The notes: generated by a model not told the origin, from the sequence alone. A stretch of DNA of 64,000 nucleotides from Luminiphilus sp. (GCA_016779445.1 JADHNP010000002.1:22493-86492); one strand, 5' to 3'; numbered from the stretch's first letter, positions 49,288 to 59,140 are shown. Made by a program: numbers and translations.

Positions 49288-50265
49288 TTAAAAAGTCAGG
49301 ATGACCTTGCCCTTGGCACGACGCTCCATCATAGCGGCATAGGCTGCTTCGTATTCCTCGACTGGGAACAAATCAGTAATAACCGGCTTTAACTTGCCTT
49401 CTTCAAACCACTGCCATACGGTCTTGATATTGGCTTGGTGTAACTCTGGTTCTTCCATGGTGAAGCGACCCCAGAACACACCCACCAGCGCACACCCCTT
49501 TAGCAAGGTGAGATTCAAAGGAATACTCGGGATCGGGCCAGAAGCGAAACCGATCACCAGATACCGGCCATTCCAACCCATGGAACGAACAGCCGGCTCA
49601 CTGAAGTCGCCCCCTACAGGGTCATACACAACGTCTACGCCACGCCCGCCCGTCAGTTCCTTGACACGATCCTTGAGGGAATCTGTGCTGTAATTAATCG
49701 TGTGGTCTGCCCCCAGTTGCGTGCATAGATCCAGCTTTTCATCAGTACTTGCCGCCGCGATGACGGTGGCACCAAGGGCTTTGCCCAGTTCGACCGCAGT
49801 GCTCCCGACCCCGCCAGCGGCACCAAGCACCAGCAGTGTTTCGCCGGGTTGGATATTCGCCCGCTGAACCAGTGCATGATAAGAGGTTAGGTAGGTAATC
49901 GAGACGCCCGCCGCCGCCTCGAAAGACAGCGCGACTGGCTTCGGTAGCACAGCCATCTCGTGCGCGACAACCTCTCCGCAGAAACCACCTGAGCCGCCAC
50001 TGTGAATCACCTCATCACCGACTTTCCAGCGTGTGACCGCCGAGCCGACCTCTTCGATCACACCCGCGCACTCTCCACCCGGGATGAATGGTAAGTCAGG
50101 CTGGAGCTGATACTTGCCCTGGATGATCAGTACATCAGGAAAATTCAGACCCGCCGCCTTGATGTGAATCCTGACGTCGTTGTCACCCGTTTCGGGCGCA
50201 GGCCAATCGGCCACCAGATCGAGACGATCCGGCAGACCATGCTCACGACAAACCAGTGCCTTCAT
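49288..50265 (-). CDS. NADPH:quinone oxidoreductase-like zinc-type dehydrogenase (MDR family)
   Basis: A 325-residue medium-chain dehydrogenase/reductase. It begins MKALVCREHGLPDRLDL and has AAGLNFPDVLIIQGKYQ, the NADPH loop LGAAGGVGSTAVELGKALGA, and YDPVGGDFSEPA. The catalytic zinc cysteine of true alcohol dehydrogenases is absent, as in the quinone reductase/enoyl reductase branch. ATG 50265 is used; an upstream extension overlaps the thiolase gene. Confidence 0.92.
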   Translation of the reverse strand: MKALVCREHGLPDRLDLVADWPAPETGDNDVRIHIKAAGLNFPDVLIIQGKYQLQPDLPFIPGGECAGVIEEVGSAVTRWKVGDEVIHSGGSGGFCGEVVAHEMAVLPKPVALSFEAAAGVSITYLTSYHALVQRANIQPGETLLVLGAAGGVGSTAVELGKALGATVIAAASTDEKLDLCTQLGADHTINYSTDSLKDRVKELTGGRGVDVVYDPVGGDFSEPAVRSMGWNGRYLVIGFASGPIPSIPLNLTLLKGCALVGVFWGRFTMEEPELHQANIKTVWQWFEEGKLKPVITDLFPVEEYEAAYAAMMERRAKGKVILTF

Positions 50266-50266
50266 A

Positions 50267-51445
50267 TCAAAAGACCTCAAATAAGCCCGCAGCGCCCATG
50301 CCGCCGCCGACACACATTGTCACGACAACATACTTCGCGCCACGTCGCTTACCTTCTATCAAGGCATGCCCCAGTAACCTAGAGCCGCTCATACCGTAAG
50401 GATGACCCACCGCAATCGCGCCACCATTAACATTGAGCTTGTCATTGTCGATACCAAGCTGGTCGCGGCAGTACATAACCTGAACCGCGAAGGCCTCATT
50501 GAGCTCCCACAGACCAATATCATCCACTGACAGTCCGTGTTGCTTCAGTAATTTTGGCACGGCGAAGACGGGACCAATACCCATCTCGTCCGGTTCACAA
50601 CCTGCAACCGCGACGCCCCGATACGCGCCCAGCGGGGTCAAACCCAGCTGTGCTGCAGTCGCCGCTTCCATGACTACTTGCGCTGAGGCGCCGTCAGACA
50701 ACTGCGAAGCGTTACCCGCGGTAATGGTGCCGCCCTCAATCACAGTCCTCAGCCCCTGAATACCCTCGAGAGTCGACGGGCGAACGCCCTCGTCGGTGCT
50801 TACCGTCGTTTCCGCAGTGGATTGCTCACCCGTCTCTTTGTTATAGACAATACGCTCGCAAGTCACGGGCACCAGCTCGTCATCAAACTTGCCAGCTTCA
50901 TAAGCTGCGGCAGTGCGCTGCTGCGATTGCAGCCCGTATTCATCCATCGCATCGCGAGTGATGCCATAGCGGGCCGCCACCGTCTCTGCGGTCTGCAGCA
51001 TGGGCATGTAAATATCTTTGTGCATGGCCAGCAACTGTTCATCAGCCGCCCGGTGGAGGTTCATATGCTCGTTCTGAACCAGTGAGATAGAGTCGACACC
51101 GCCCCCTATTACCACCTCCATGCCGTCGTGAAGGACCTGTTTGGCAGCGATCGCCACCGCCATCATTCCTGAGGAGCACTGACGATCAACCGTCATGCCT
51201 GAGACGGAGACGGGCAAGCCTGCTCTGAGCGCCGCGGTTCTGCCAATATTGCGGCCCGAACTTCCTTGGGTCAGCGCGCAACCCATGATGCAATCTTCGA
51301 TCCGCTCGGGCTCAATGCCCGCACGCGACACCGCGGCGCTAATGGCATGTCCCGCCAGCGTGGGCGATGACAGATTGTTAAAGCCACCTCGGTATGCCTT
51401 GCCGATGGGGGTGCGTGCGGTTGAAACAATTACTGCCTCTCTCAT
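50267..51445 (-). CDS. Acetyl-CoA C-acyltransferase (thiolase)
   Basis: A 392-residue thiolase catalysing the last cleavage step of beta-oxidation or the reverse condensation. The acyl-accepting Cys is in [15 protein letters not shown] (about residue 90), the His in [16 protein letters not shown] and the second Cys in [16 protein letters not shown] 51445 follows AAAGGACAC and starts the conserved [14 protein letters not shown]. Confidence 0.94.
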   Translation of the reverse strand: MREAVIVSTARTPIGKAYRGGFNNLSSPTLAGHAISAAVSRAGIEPERIEDCIMGCALTQGSSGRNIGRTAALRAGLPVSVSGMTVDRQCSSGMMAVAIAAKQVLHDGMEVVIGGGVDSISLVQNEHMNLHRAADEQLLAMHKDIYMPMLQTAETVAARYGITRDAMDEYGLQSQQRTAAAYEAGKFDDELVPVTCERIVYNKETGEQSTAETTVSTDEGVRPSTLEGIQGLRTVIEGGTITAGNASQLSDGASAQVVMEAATAAQLGLTPLGAYRGVAVAGCEPDEMGIGPVFAVPKLLKQHGLSVDDIGLWELNEAFAVQVMYCRDQLGIDNDKLNVNGGAIAVGHPYGMSGSRLLGHALIEGKRRGAKYVVVTMCVGGGMGAAGLFEVF

Positions 51446-51564
51446 ATCTGTGTCCTTTCTAACGATTTGAATTTGGTTTACTGCTTGTCTGGGTGAGGGA
51501 TGTTGGCCGGGCGGCACACGCAAATACTCGAAAATATACCAACCGCCAATGCAGTGTCCTGCCG

Positions 51565-52482
51565 TTAGTTGGGATCGATACCTAACCCTTCCATGGCCTG
51601 ACCCACCATTTTGATACTCTGCTCAAAGCCGGCCTGCAGGGCCCGCTCGCCGCCGTCTGAAATTTGCGCCCAATTTGCCGCAATCCCCTCTGGGGTCTGA
51701 TCCGATTTGGGCAACCACATCCCTTCGGTCTCGACAATTTTTGCCACGGCAAACGCACCCGCACCTGCCGCCAATATTGTCCGCGTGGGGGCATCCTCTG
51801 ACACGAGGAACAAAACGGCAGGGGTAACAGTATCCGGAGTCATCATTGCGAAAGCTTTCTCATCTATAAGCCCTTCCGTCATTCGAGTTCCGGCAGTCGG
51901 CGCGAGCGCGTTGATCTTGACGTTATATTTAGCGCCCTCTTGCGCCAGCGTGTTCATCATGCCGACCACGCCCATTTTGGCAGCACCATAATTAGTCTGG
52001 CCGAAGTTACCGTACAGCCCACTGGAGGATGACGTCACGACAATACGGCCATACTCCTGACCTTTCATAATTTCCCAGCAAGCCTTGGTGCAATGCATCG
52101 TGCCCATCAGGTGGACCTCAGTAACCAGCCGGAAATCTTCTACTGTGCCTTTTGAAAAACTCTTGTCGCGCAGAATCCCTGCGTTGTTGACCAGGATGTC
52201 AATGCGGCCCCAGCACGCCATGGTCTGGGCCACCATGTCTTCAACCTGAGCCAAGTCGGCGACATTCGCACCGTGCGCCATCGCTTCGCCACCCAGCGCT
52301 TCTATCTCGGCGACCACCGCCCTCGACGCTTCAGAATTAGCACCCTCTCCAGAAACAGAACCACCTAGGTCGTTAACCACAACTTTGGCTCCCCGCTTCG
52401 CCAACTCAATGGCATGGCACCGACCGAGGCCACCACCCGCTCCGGTCACAATTGCGACTTTCCCGTCGTACCGTATCGTCAT
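51565..52482 (-). CDS. SDR-family 3-hydroxyacyl-CoA dehydrogenase (MFE-2-like)
   Basis: A 305-residue short-chain dehydrogenase most like the dehydrogenase part of peroxisomal multifunctional enzyme 2. It has [35 protein letters not shown] (the NDLGG motif is typical of that group), [11 protein letters not shown] and [15 protein letters not shown]. With the MaoC hydratase 18 bases upstream it would form a hydratase/dehydrogenase pair for (3R)-hydroxyacyl-CoA or steroid side-chain CoA esters. The exact substrate is inferred. Confidence 0.9.
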   Translation of the reverse strand: MTIRYDGKVAIVTGAGGGLGRCHAIELAKRGAKVVVNDLGGSVSGEGANSEASRAVVAEIEALGGEAMAHGANVADLAQVEDMVAQTMACWGRIDILVNNAGILRDKSFSKGTVEDFRLVTEVHLMGTMHCTKACWEIMKGQEYGRIVVTSSSSGLYGNFGQTNYGAAKMGVVGMMNTLAQEGAKYNVKINALAPTAGTRMTEGLIDEKAFAMMTPDTVTPAVLFLVSEDAPTRTILAAGAGAFAVAKIVETEGMWLPKSDQTPEGIAANWAQISDGGERALQAGFEQSIKMVGQAMEGLGIDPN

Positions 52483-52500
52483 AGCGTTACTCCCGATCTA

Positions 52501-52965
52501 TTAACCAATAATGGACATGCCAAGCCATTCAGCATAAACCGCCGGTGTATCGACACCTTCAATCTCAACGGTCACAGCCTGCTTGACCAAAAAACGATTA
52601 GCATCCTTGCGGTCCACCGAAAGAATCTCGGTGTGTGCGCGAACGCGTTTGCCGGCGCGAACCGGATGCAGAAAACGGACCTTATCCAGGCCGTAGTTGA
52701 CCCCCATAACAATACCCTCAGGGTAGACGCCGTTTTCCGCGCAGAGCTTGGTCAACAGCGACAAGGTCAAGAATCCGTGTGCGATGGTGCCACCAAACGG
52801 CGTCTGTGCAGCGGCTGCCTCGTCGATATGAATAAACTGGTGGTCCTCAGTGCAATCAGCAAAAGTGTTGATCCGCTCCTGGTCAATCTCAAACCAGCCT
52901 CCCGGCGGTAATGTTGTGCCGGCTTGATTTTCCATCTCCTCAGGTTTGACCATTGTCAGCGCCAT
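52501..52965 (-). CDS. MaoC-family (R)-specific enoyl-CoA hydratase
   Basis: A 154-residue hotdog hydratase. The catalytic region is TEDHQFIHIDEAAAAQTPFG followed by GTIAHGFLTLSLL, with the conserved Asp, His and Gly. It starts with WFEIDQERINTFADC, as in NodN/MaoC proteins. It sits 18 bases before the SDR gene in the acyl-CoA cluster. Confidence 0.92.
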   Translation of the reverse strand: MALTMVKPEEMENQAGTTLPPGGWFEIDQERINTFADCTEDHQFIHIDEAAAAQTPFGGTIAHGFLTLSLLTKLCAENGVYPEGIVMGVNYGLDKVRFLHPVRAGKRVRAHTEILSVDRKDANRFLVKQAVTVEIEGVDTPAVYAEWLGMSIIG

Positions 52966-53072
52966 CGGTGTCTTCTCCCTTACTCTTCTCTATCAGTTTA
53001 TGTTGTCATGCTTTACGGCTGGCTCTATTAAACGTCCCCGCGTTACTCAACGTAGACCTCATCTCACGGGCA

Positions 53073-54326
53073 TTATCCGTCACGGAAAGTCGCGGCCAAG
53101 CCACTCGTTTCTGCCAGGTACTGTTTAATTTCATTGCGCCCGACCACCATTCGATGAACCGCATCGGGACCGTCAGCCAGACGCAAGGTGCGCTGGCCAG
53201 ACCACATCTCGGCAAGCGGCGTATCCTGCGATACACCAATGCCGCCATGCATTTGGATCGCATCATCGATCACTTTCAAGGCCATATTGGGCACCACAGT
53301 CTTGATCATAGAGATCCAGATTCTTGCCTCCTTGGGCGAGGTGTGGTCCATCATCCATGCTGTTTTGAGCGTCAGCAGCCGCGCTTGCTCAATGTTCATT
53401 CTCGCGTCGGCGATAATGTCGATGTTCCCCCCCAGCTTATAGAGCGGACGACCAAACGCCTCGCGCTCGGTAGCGCGCTCACACAGCAACTGCAAAGCCT
53501 TTTCAGCCGAACCGATTGACCGCATGCAATGGTGGATGCGGCCGGGGCCTAAACGGCCCTGGGAGATCTCAAAACCTCGACCCGGACCCAGAATGATGTT
53601 GTCTTTGGGTACCCGCACATTATCGAGTTTTACCCGCATATGGCCATGGGGCGCATCAAGCATGTTGAACACTTTAAGGGGCCTAACCATGTTTACCCCG
53701 GGGGTATCCAAAGGCACTAGAATCTGTGATTGCTGAAGATGTTTGGGCGCCTCGGGGTCAGTCTTGACCATGCAAATCATGACCTTACAGCGCGGGTCAC
53801 CCGCGCCTGACGTCCAATGCTTTTCTCCGTTAATCACCCACTCCGCCCCCTCAAGCTGCGCAGAGGTACAAATATTGGTGGCATCGGATGATGCCACCGC
53901 AGGCTCTGTCATACCGAAACAAGAGCGAATCTCTCCTGCCAGCAGTGGCTCAAGCCATTGTTGCTTCTGGGCTTCGCTTCCATACTTGTGCAGCACTTCC
54001 ATGTTGCCTGTGTCGGGTGCAGAGCAATTGAAAATCTCCGCGGCGAGTCGCGACTTACCCATCTCTTCAGCAAGGTAGGCGTACTCGACTGTATTTAATC
54101 CGGACCCTTTCTCACCGGTGAGAAAAAAATTCCACAAGCCCGCTTCTCGTGCGTGGGTCTTTAACTCATTGAGGATTTGATACTGGCGATCGGTCAAATC
54201 AAAGGGGTCTCCCACTTCAATTTCCGAGATATATTCGCCTTCGACCGGAAGAATGTGTGCGCTGATAAAAGCCCTGACCTGTTCAAGTACCGGCGCTAAT
54301 TTTTCCGAAATCCCTAAATCCATCAC
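53073..54326 (-). CDS. Acyl-CoA dehydrogenase family protein
   Basis: A 417-residue FAD enzyme oxidising acyl-CoA to enoyl-CoA. The FAD/substrate region CFGMTEPAVASSDATN, the EKHWTSGAGDPRCKV strand, RALGRP-like EAFGRPLYKLGG and the C-terminal MHGGIGVSQDTPLAEMW with RTLRLADGPDAVHR all resemble the ACAD10/11 branch. It is the first gene of the cluster. A perfect dyad lies 58 bases upstream of its ATG. Confidence 0.93.
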   Translation of the reverse strand: MMDLGISEKLAPVLEQVRAFISAHILPVEGEYISEIEVGDPFDLTDRQYQILNELKTHAREAGLWNFFLTGEKGSGLNTVEYAYLAEEMGKSRLAAEIFNCSAPDTGNMEVLHKYGSEAQKQQWLEPLLAGEIRSCFGMTEPAVASSDATNICTSAQLEGAEWVINGEKHWTSGAGDPRCKVMICMVKTDPEAPKHLQQSQILVPLDTPGVNMVRPLKVFNMLDAPHGHMRVKLDNVRVPKDNIILGPGRGFEISQGRLGPGRIHHCMRSIGSAEKALQLLCERATEREAFGRPLYKLGGNIDIIADARMNIEQARLLTLKTAWMMDHTSPKEARIWISMIKTVVPNMALKVIDDAIQMHGGIGVSQDTPLAEMWSGQRTLRLADGPDAVHRMVVGRNEIKQYLAETSGLAATFRDG

Positions 54327-54383
54327 TCACTCCTTAATCAACCCTTACTCATTCTCAGGGTGCTGCCGGGCAGCCTCTCTATT

Positions 54384-54402
54384 ATGGCATATTATATGCC
54401 AT
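54384..54402. promoter_or_regulatory. Perfect 19-bp dyad upstream of the acyl-CoA cluster
   Basis: ATGGCATAT-T-ATATGCCAT: nine bases on each side match perfectly around one central base. It sits 58 bp before the acyl-CoA dehydrogenase start, in a 289-bp interval. The size and symmetry suit a TetR- or GntR-type operator; no such regulator is in the window. The rest of the interval (54403-54615) shows no other gene I can support. Confidence 0.6.
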
Positions 54403-54615
54403 TAAACCCGTGGGCGGCTGCAACTACCCACGGAATTACCCCTTGATGTGAGCACCGAAGACCTTAGCTTACGCTGGTATACGCGACAAGGAGAATGGCA
54501 AACAACCGCTGCCTTAAGTGCTGTAAAGCCCTATGAGAGGGTCTTTTATTTCCCGATATTGCCCAGCAGATTTCTGGCAAAGCGTGGCTGCGTCGTCCCG
54601 CGTCAACCGGGCCGG

Positions 54616-55095
54616 TTATAACGGCACTGGCAACATCAGGGATTCCTTGACCTGCTCCATCACTACATAACTGGTCGACTCCTGAACACTAGGTAAGGTC
54701 AGCAACGTTTCGCCCAACAATACGCGATAAGCATTCATATCAGCCACTCGAGCCTTGAGCAGGTAATCAAAATTACCCGACACCAAATAGCACTCCTGCA
54801 CCTCGGGCAAATCCATAGCGCACTCGGTAAATTCTTCAAAAATATCCTGTGACGTGCGATTCAGGCGAATCTGCACGAACACCACCAACCCGCGATCCAA
54901 TGCACTGGGATCCAAAACGGCCTGATAGTGTTGAATGACGCCATCTCGCTCTAGCCGCCGAACACGTTCCTTGCAGGGCGTCGTGCTCAAGCCGACCCTT
55001 CGCGCAAGCTCCGCGAATGGAATGCGCGCATCCTGCTGCAACACGCGCACTATATTCCGATCGATCCGGTCCAGCTGATATGACTGACTACCCAT
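54616..55095 (-). CDS. Lrp/AsnC-family transcriptional regulator
   Basis: A 159-residue regulator. The N-terminal helix-turn-helix LDRIDRNIVRVLQQDARIPF and LARRVGLSTTPCKERVRRLE closely match Lrp, and the C-terminal RAM domain ends with LPSVQESTSYVVMEQVKESL, like Lrp. It is divergent from alanine dehydrogenase, so it probably senses alanine or leucine and controls ald (inferred). ATG 55095 is used; an upstream TTG at 55113 is possible. Confidence 0.92.
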   Translation of the reverse strand: MGSQSYQLDRIDRNIVRVLQQDARIPFAELARRVGLSTTPCKERVRRLERDGVIQHYQAVLDPSALDRGLVVFVQIRLNRTSQDIFEEFTECAMDLPEVQECYLVSGNFDYLLKARVADMNAYRVLLGETLLTLPSVQESTSYVVMEQVKESLMLPVPL

Positions 55096-55135
55096 TCCCC
55101 AATCCGCCAGCAATGACGCTCCAAAAGCTATTACC

Positions 55136-55235
55136 GCTTTAAAATATGACCTTTTTTTTACCTAAATTATAGCTATTTCAACTATTTTTATTAATTTTTA
55201 TTATTTTTTCAGCTTAAATTAAAAATTTAATTAGT
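55136..55235. promoter_or_regulatory. AT-rich regulator-ald divergent control region
   Basis: About 100 bp that is overwhelmingly A/T, in sharp contrast with the flanks, with T-runs and a perfect TTAAATT-AAA-AATTTAA dyad (55214-55230). Lrp-family proteins wrap around such AT-rich DNA, so this is the likely binding region and promoter area for both genes. Confidence 0.5.
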
Positions 55236-55314
55236 GCTTTCAGCCTTTGCGGGAAATAACAGTCATCACAGACTACACAGACTTATAGTGGCTACCGGTT
55301 TTGGAGATCACGAC

Positions 55315-56454
55315 ATGCTGATTGGTGTACCCAAGGAAATCAAAGCACAAGAGTTTCGAGTCGGTATGACACCGGCGGGCGTTCGTGAGTTAGTCGCAGC
55401 GGGTCATCGCGTGCTGGTTGAGACGGGTTGCGGCGACGCTATTGGGCTCTCTGATGAAAGTTACCGAGCCGCTGGCGCAGGGACAGCGGACACCGGCGAG
55501 CAAGTCTTCGCCGAGGCAGAAATGATCGTTAAGGTTAAAGAACCCCAGGCACACGAATGCAGACAGTTGCGGCCCGGACAAATTTTGTTTACCTATCTGC
55601 ATCTGGCTGCAGATCCTGAGCAAGCGTCGCTGTTGCTCGACTCTGGTGCAACGTGTATCGCCTACGAGACCATCACCTCGCCCCAGGGCGGTCTGCCACT
55701 GCTAGCCCCTATGAGCCTCATCGCAGGCAGGCTGTCGGTTCAGGCGGGAGCACACCACTTGGAGATACATCAAGGAGGAAATGGCACGCTACTCAGTGGC
55801 GTGCCCGGGGTCCAACCGGGAAAAGTATTGGTGCTAGGCGGCGGTGTCGTAGGCAGCAGCGCGATCCGCGTGGCGCTGGGCATGGGTGCAGAGGTGACAG
55901 TGCTGGATCGCTCGATCACTCGCCTTGAGCAACTGGACGAGCAGTACGCAGGTCGATTGCGCACGATTTACTCCACGGCGGCGGCCATCGACGAATGCGC
56001 TCAGGAATCTGATCTGATCATTGGCGCGGTGCTGATTCCCGGCGCCTCTGCCCCCAAGCTCATCAGCCGGAGCCAGCTCACCCGATTCAAACCCGGCACC
56101 GTTATGGTGGATGTCGCCATCGATCAGGGCGGCTGCTTTGAAACATCAAAACCAACCACTCACGCCCAACCCACCTACCAGGTCGCTAACGTGGTGCACT
56201 ACTGTGTTGCAAACATGCCCGGCGCAGTTGCGAAAACGGCCACTATGGCGCTTACGAATGCCACCCTGCCCTACATCATGCAACTGGCACAGGGCGATGT
56301 CGCATCAGCTCTCCAGGCCGACGTGCATTTTGGCGCTGGCCTCAATGTGTATGATGGACAGCTAACGCATGCGGCCGTGGCGACTGCACTGGGGGAATCA
56401 TACGTGCCCGTAATCGAGGCCCTCAACACGCCCATGCAACTCAAAACCGCCTGA
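55315..56454 (+). CDS. ald: Alanine dehydrogenase
   Basis: A 379-residue enzyme interconverting L-alanine and pyruvate plus ammonia with NAD. It begins [20 protein letters not shown], has the active-site Lys/His region [13 protein letters not shown] and [12 protein letters not shown], and the NAD loop [24 protein letters not shown] precedes the ATG at 55315; the longer frame from 55234 runs into the AT-rich control region. The gene is divergent from an Lrp-type regulator, a common pairing. Confidence 0.95.
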   Translation: MLIGVPKEIKAQEFRVGMTPAGVRELVAAGHRVLVETGCGDAIGLSDESYRAAGAGTADTGEQVFAEAEMIVKVKEPQAHECRQLRPGQILFTYLHLAADPEQASLLLDSGATCIAYETITSPQGGLPLLAPMSLIAGRLSVQAGAHHLEIHQGGNGTLLSGVPGVQPGKVLVLGGGVVGSSAIRVALGMGAEVTVLDRSITRLEQLDEQYAGRLRTIYSTAAAIDECAQESDLIIGAVLIPGASAPKLISRSQLTRFKPGTVMVDVAIDQGGCFETSKPTTHAQPTYQVANVVHYCVANMPGAVAKTATMALTNATLPYIMQLAQGDVASALQADVHFGAGLNVYDGQLTHAAVATALGESYVPVIEALNTPMQLKTA

Positions 56455-56585
56455 CAACTCAGAACGGAGCGGAACAACCGCATGACAAACAATCGCGTGA
56501 ACATTCAATCCGCCTGTGACTTCTGGCTGGCGGTGATTTGTTGCACACTCACACCCAATTACCGCTATCGCAAGGCCATACACTG

Positions 56586-57932
56586 ATGCATCAGGTCGAT
56601 CCCGCTATCGAAGCCTTATCAAAATCGATTTTGTCATACGCTATGGACCGATTGCGTATGGACCCCCCCACCATCGATCATCCGTTGCCACAGACAACGT
56701 TGGAGAAACTGGCGGGGCAGACGATCACGGAAACGGGTCTCGGGGGTGAGGAGGCGCTGCACTTGTTTATCGAAACATTGGCACCTGCCTGCATTTCCGA
56801 GGACCACCCGCGCTATCTGGCTTTTGTGCCCACCGCGCCCTCAGAGGTCTCAACGCTGTTTGATCTCGTGGTCGGCGCATCCAATATTTGCGCCAGCAGC
56901 TGGCTAGAAGGTGCTGGTGCTATCTACGCCGAGAATCAGGCGCTCAGGTGGATTGCAGATATTGCGGGCTTGCCCGCCGAGGCCGGCGGCGTATTTGTCA
57001 GTGGTGGCACAGCAGGCAACCTGTCGGCACTGGTGGCCGCTCGCCATGATTGGCGGCAACGCTCACCCGACCATGCCCGACAAAGAGGCCTCATCATCTC
57101 ATCGCGGGGTGCGCACGCCTCGGTTGATCAGGCAGCGCAGGTGATGGACGCCGATCTCATTCAATCTGGGGGACATCAATTAACCGGCGCGGACGTGATA
57201 AGCACTATTGCGGACCTCAACGCGGCAGACCGATCAAGGCTATTCGCGGTGGCCTGCACAGCGGGCACCACCAACCTTGGCGTCATCGACGATATGCAAG
57301 GTATTAGCGATGTCTGCAAGAAAGAGAGCGTCTGGTTTCATGTGGATGGCGCTTATGGCGGTGCGGCGCTGGCTGCGCCATCGACCCGGGCACTTTTTAA
57401 CGGCATAGAAGGAGCAGACAGCTTTATTGTCGACCCTCATAAATGGCTTTTTGCGCCCTTTGACTGCTGCGCTCTGATTTATGCGGATCCCGGCAAGGCG
57501 CGCACAGCGCATCGACAACATGGTGATTATCTCGAGGTGTTTTACGACGGCACCTGGAACCCCAGCGATTATGCGCATCACTTGTCGCGCCGGGCACGTG
57601 GACTACCCTTCTGGTTCAGCCTTGCCGTTCATGGTACTCAGGCTTACGCCGACGCAGTCGAAAAAACCCTCGATTGTGCCCGCGAGGCCGCCGCTATGAT
57701 CGACGCTCACCCTCGTCTGGAAATGGTGACCGAGCAAAGACTCTCCATTTGCGTGTTCAGGCGACTGGGCTGGTCACCTGAGGACTATAAAAGCTGGAGT
57801 GACGCGCTCTTGGAACGCGGTGATGGCCTGGTGACCCCTACCAAGCATGAGGGTGAAACCGTTCTCCGATTCTGCATTGTGAATCCGCGTACGACTCGAG
57901 ATGATATTCAGCTCATCCTCGATTCTCTCTGA
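56586..57932 (+). CDS. Group II PLP-dependent amino acid decarboxylase
   Basis: A 448-residue aspartate-aminotransferase-fold enzyme. The PLP lysine is in VDPHKWLFAPFD, preceded by FHVDGAYGGAA with the cofactor-binding Asp and Ala. FVSGGTAGNLSALVAAR binds the phosphate. It belongs with aromatic-amino-acid/glutamate decarboxylases, but the substrate cannot be assigned. ATG 56586 is chosen; a TTG frame opens 16 codons earlier. It lies 131 bases after ald in the same direction. Confidence 0.88.
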   Translation: MHQVDPAIEALSKSILSYAMDRLRMDPPTIDHPLPQTTLEKLAGQTITETGLGGEEALHLFIETLAPACISEDHPRYLAFVPTAPSEVSTLFDLVVGASNICASSWLEGAGAIYAENQALRWIADIAGLPAEAGGVFVSGGTAGNLSALVAARHDWRQRSPDHARQRGLIISSRGAHASVDQAAQVMDADLIQSGGHQLTGADVISTIADLNAADRSRLFAVACTAGTTNLGVIDDMQGISDVCKKESVWFHVDGAYGGAALAAPSTRALFNGIEGADSFIVDPHKWLFAPFDCCALIYADPGKARTAHRQHGDYLEVFYDGTWNPSDYAHHLSRRARGLPFWFSLAVHGTQAYADAVEKTLDCAREAAAMIDAHPRLEMVTEQRLSICVFRRLGWSPEDYKSWSDALLERGDGLVTPTKHEGETVLRFCIVNPRTTRDDIQLILDSL

Positions 57933-58155
57933 CGGCGCGCCAATCCAGACTATTAGTCACGCGTCATCTCGCTCTGGGCACCCTTAATCGCTCAATAGCG
58001 CTTCCTAGGGAGCGAGGCAACGCAGCTTGCTGCTCGATGCGCGGCTACTTCGATGAACATTTTTATTTGAGCTCGGCGGTTGTGCTGGCGCGTTTTTGTG
58101 ATAAGACAGTAGTGGGGCGGCGCGACACCGGGCCGCCAAAAACCAGGAGGAAAAA

Positions 58156-58968
58156 ATGAAACAAGCCATTCTTACACTACTCATTTTTACGTTGACCGCT
58201 TGCGGCAATGACCAATCTCCAGACCCAGCGCCCACCGCGCCAGCAGCGGCATCGGATACTGCGGCCAGCGAAGGGCCTCAAGTGCCTGCGATTGTCGAGT
58301 TTGTATGGCATCAAAAGGCAGACGGGTTCACTGACGACGCGCTGTGGTCCCATGCCGACTATTGGTCCAATGTAGCGGGAGAAGCGGACTGGGGGCTAAT
58401 GGTCGCCGCCGTTATGACGCCTCGGATAGAAACCGAAAACTTCGATTTCCTCTGGGTTATGGCGTGGCCATCTCAGGAAGCGCGCAACAATGCGTGGGCA
58501 GACTGGGGAGCAAACCATGAACCCGCGTGGCTGGAATTAACGCAAAACACTTTTACTTACTCTGCCGAGCATGCCTATGGCTTTGCACCGGCTCCCGGGC
58601 GACAGGCTACCGCCCCCAACACCAGCGGCAGCAGCGTCGTGGAGTTCCTCTTTTGTGGATATAACGAGGGCAAGGGAGAGGCGGACCGTCAGGCATTTGA
58701 GGCCCTGCACGCGGCCTATATGGATGCCTATGAGGCCGAGGTCGGCGCGACAAGCTACTGGTGGACGGCGATGACACCGCTGTTTGAGCTGCCGAACCAA
58801 AACACACCCGACTACATGTGGACCAACTTCTGGGCAACTGATGCGGAGCGCGAAGCAGGATACGCGGCTTATGCTGACGCACCCCATGCTGCCAAAGCGC
58901 TTGAAGATGCGACTTGCCAGGAGCCGGCGGTGTTTGATTCGCGGGTGATTTACACTCCGCAAACCTGA
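58156..58968 (+). CDS. Lipoprotein with two tandem copies of an unknown domain
   Basis: A 270-residue protein I do not recognise. The signal peptide ends in lipobox LTAC (Cys 16), followed by a Pro/Ala/Ser linker. Two related halves follow: VEFVWHQKADGFTD ... FDFLWVMAWPSQEAR ... (about residues 48-120) and VEFLFCGYNEGKGE ... PDYMWTNFWATDAER ... (about 163-255). Each has the same order of VEF strand, helix, aromatic-rich WxxxMTP strand and a W/FW-A-D/S end, suggesting an internal duplication of a dimeric alpha/beta-barrel-like domain. It is rich in tryptophan. A strong AGGAGG precedes the ATG, and a hairpin follows the stop. Confidence 0.8.
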   Translation: MKQAILTLLIFTLTACGNDQSPDPAPTAPAAASDTAASEGPQVPAIVEFVWHQKADGFTDDALWSHADYWSNVAGEADWGLMVAAVMTPRIETENFDFLWVMAWPSQEARNNAWADWGANHEPAWLELTQNTFTYSAEHAYGFAPAPGRQATAPNTSGSSVVEFLFCGYNEGKGEADRQAFEALHAAYMDAYEAEVGATSYWWTAMTPLFELPNQNTPDYMWTNFWATDAEREAGYAAYADAPHAAKALEDATCQEPAVFDSRVIYTPQT

Positions 58969-58981
58969 ACAAGGCAGTGAC

Positions 58982-59005
58982 TGCCCGGCTTCATGCCGGG
59001 CATTT
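58982..59005 (+). terminator. Hairpin terminator after the lipoprotein gene
   Basis: TGCCCGGC-TTCAT-GCCGGGCA forms a perfect 8-bp stem (58982-59002) followed by TTT. It begins 14 bases after the lipoprotein stop. The short T-run makes it a modest terminator. Confidence 0.6.
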
Positions 59006-59140
59006 CCAGATCACTCAGCCCTCTCTACCCTAGCGCGGTAAGTTTCGATTCTGCCAGAGCATTGCTCGGTGGTAATCATGTGCTCTGTGGGATGGCTGCT
59101 CGAGCGGAACCACGATAAGGACAAGAATGAGGATCGCTAG

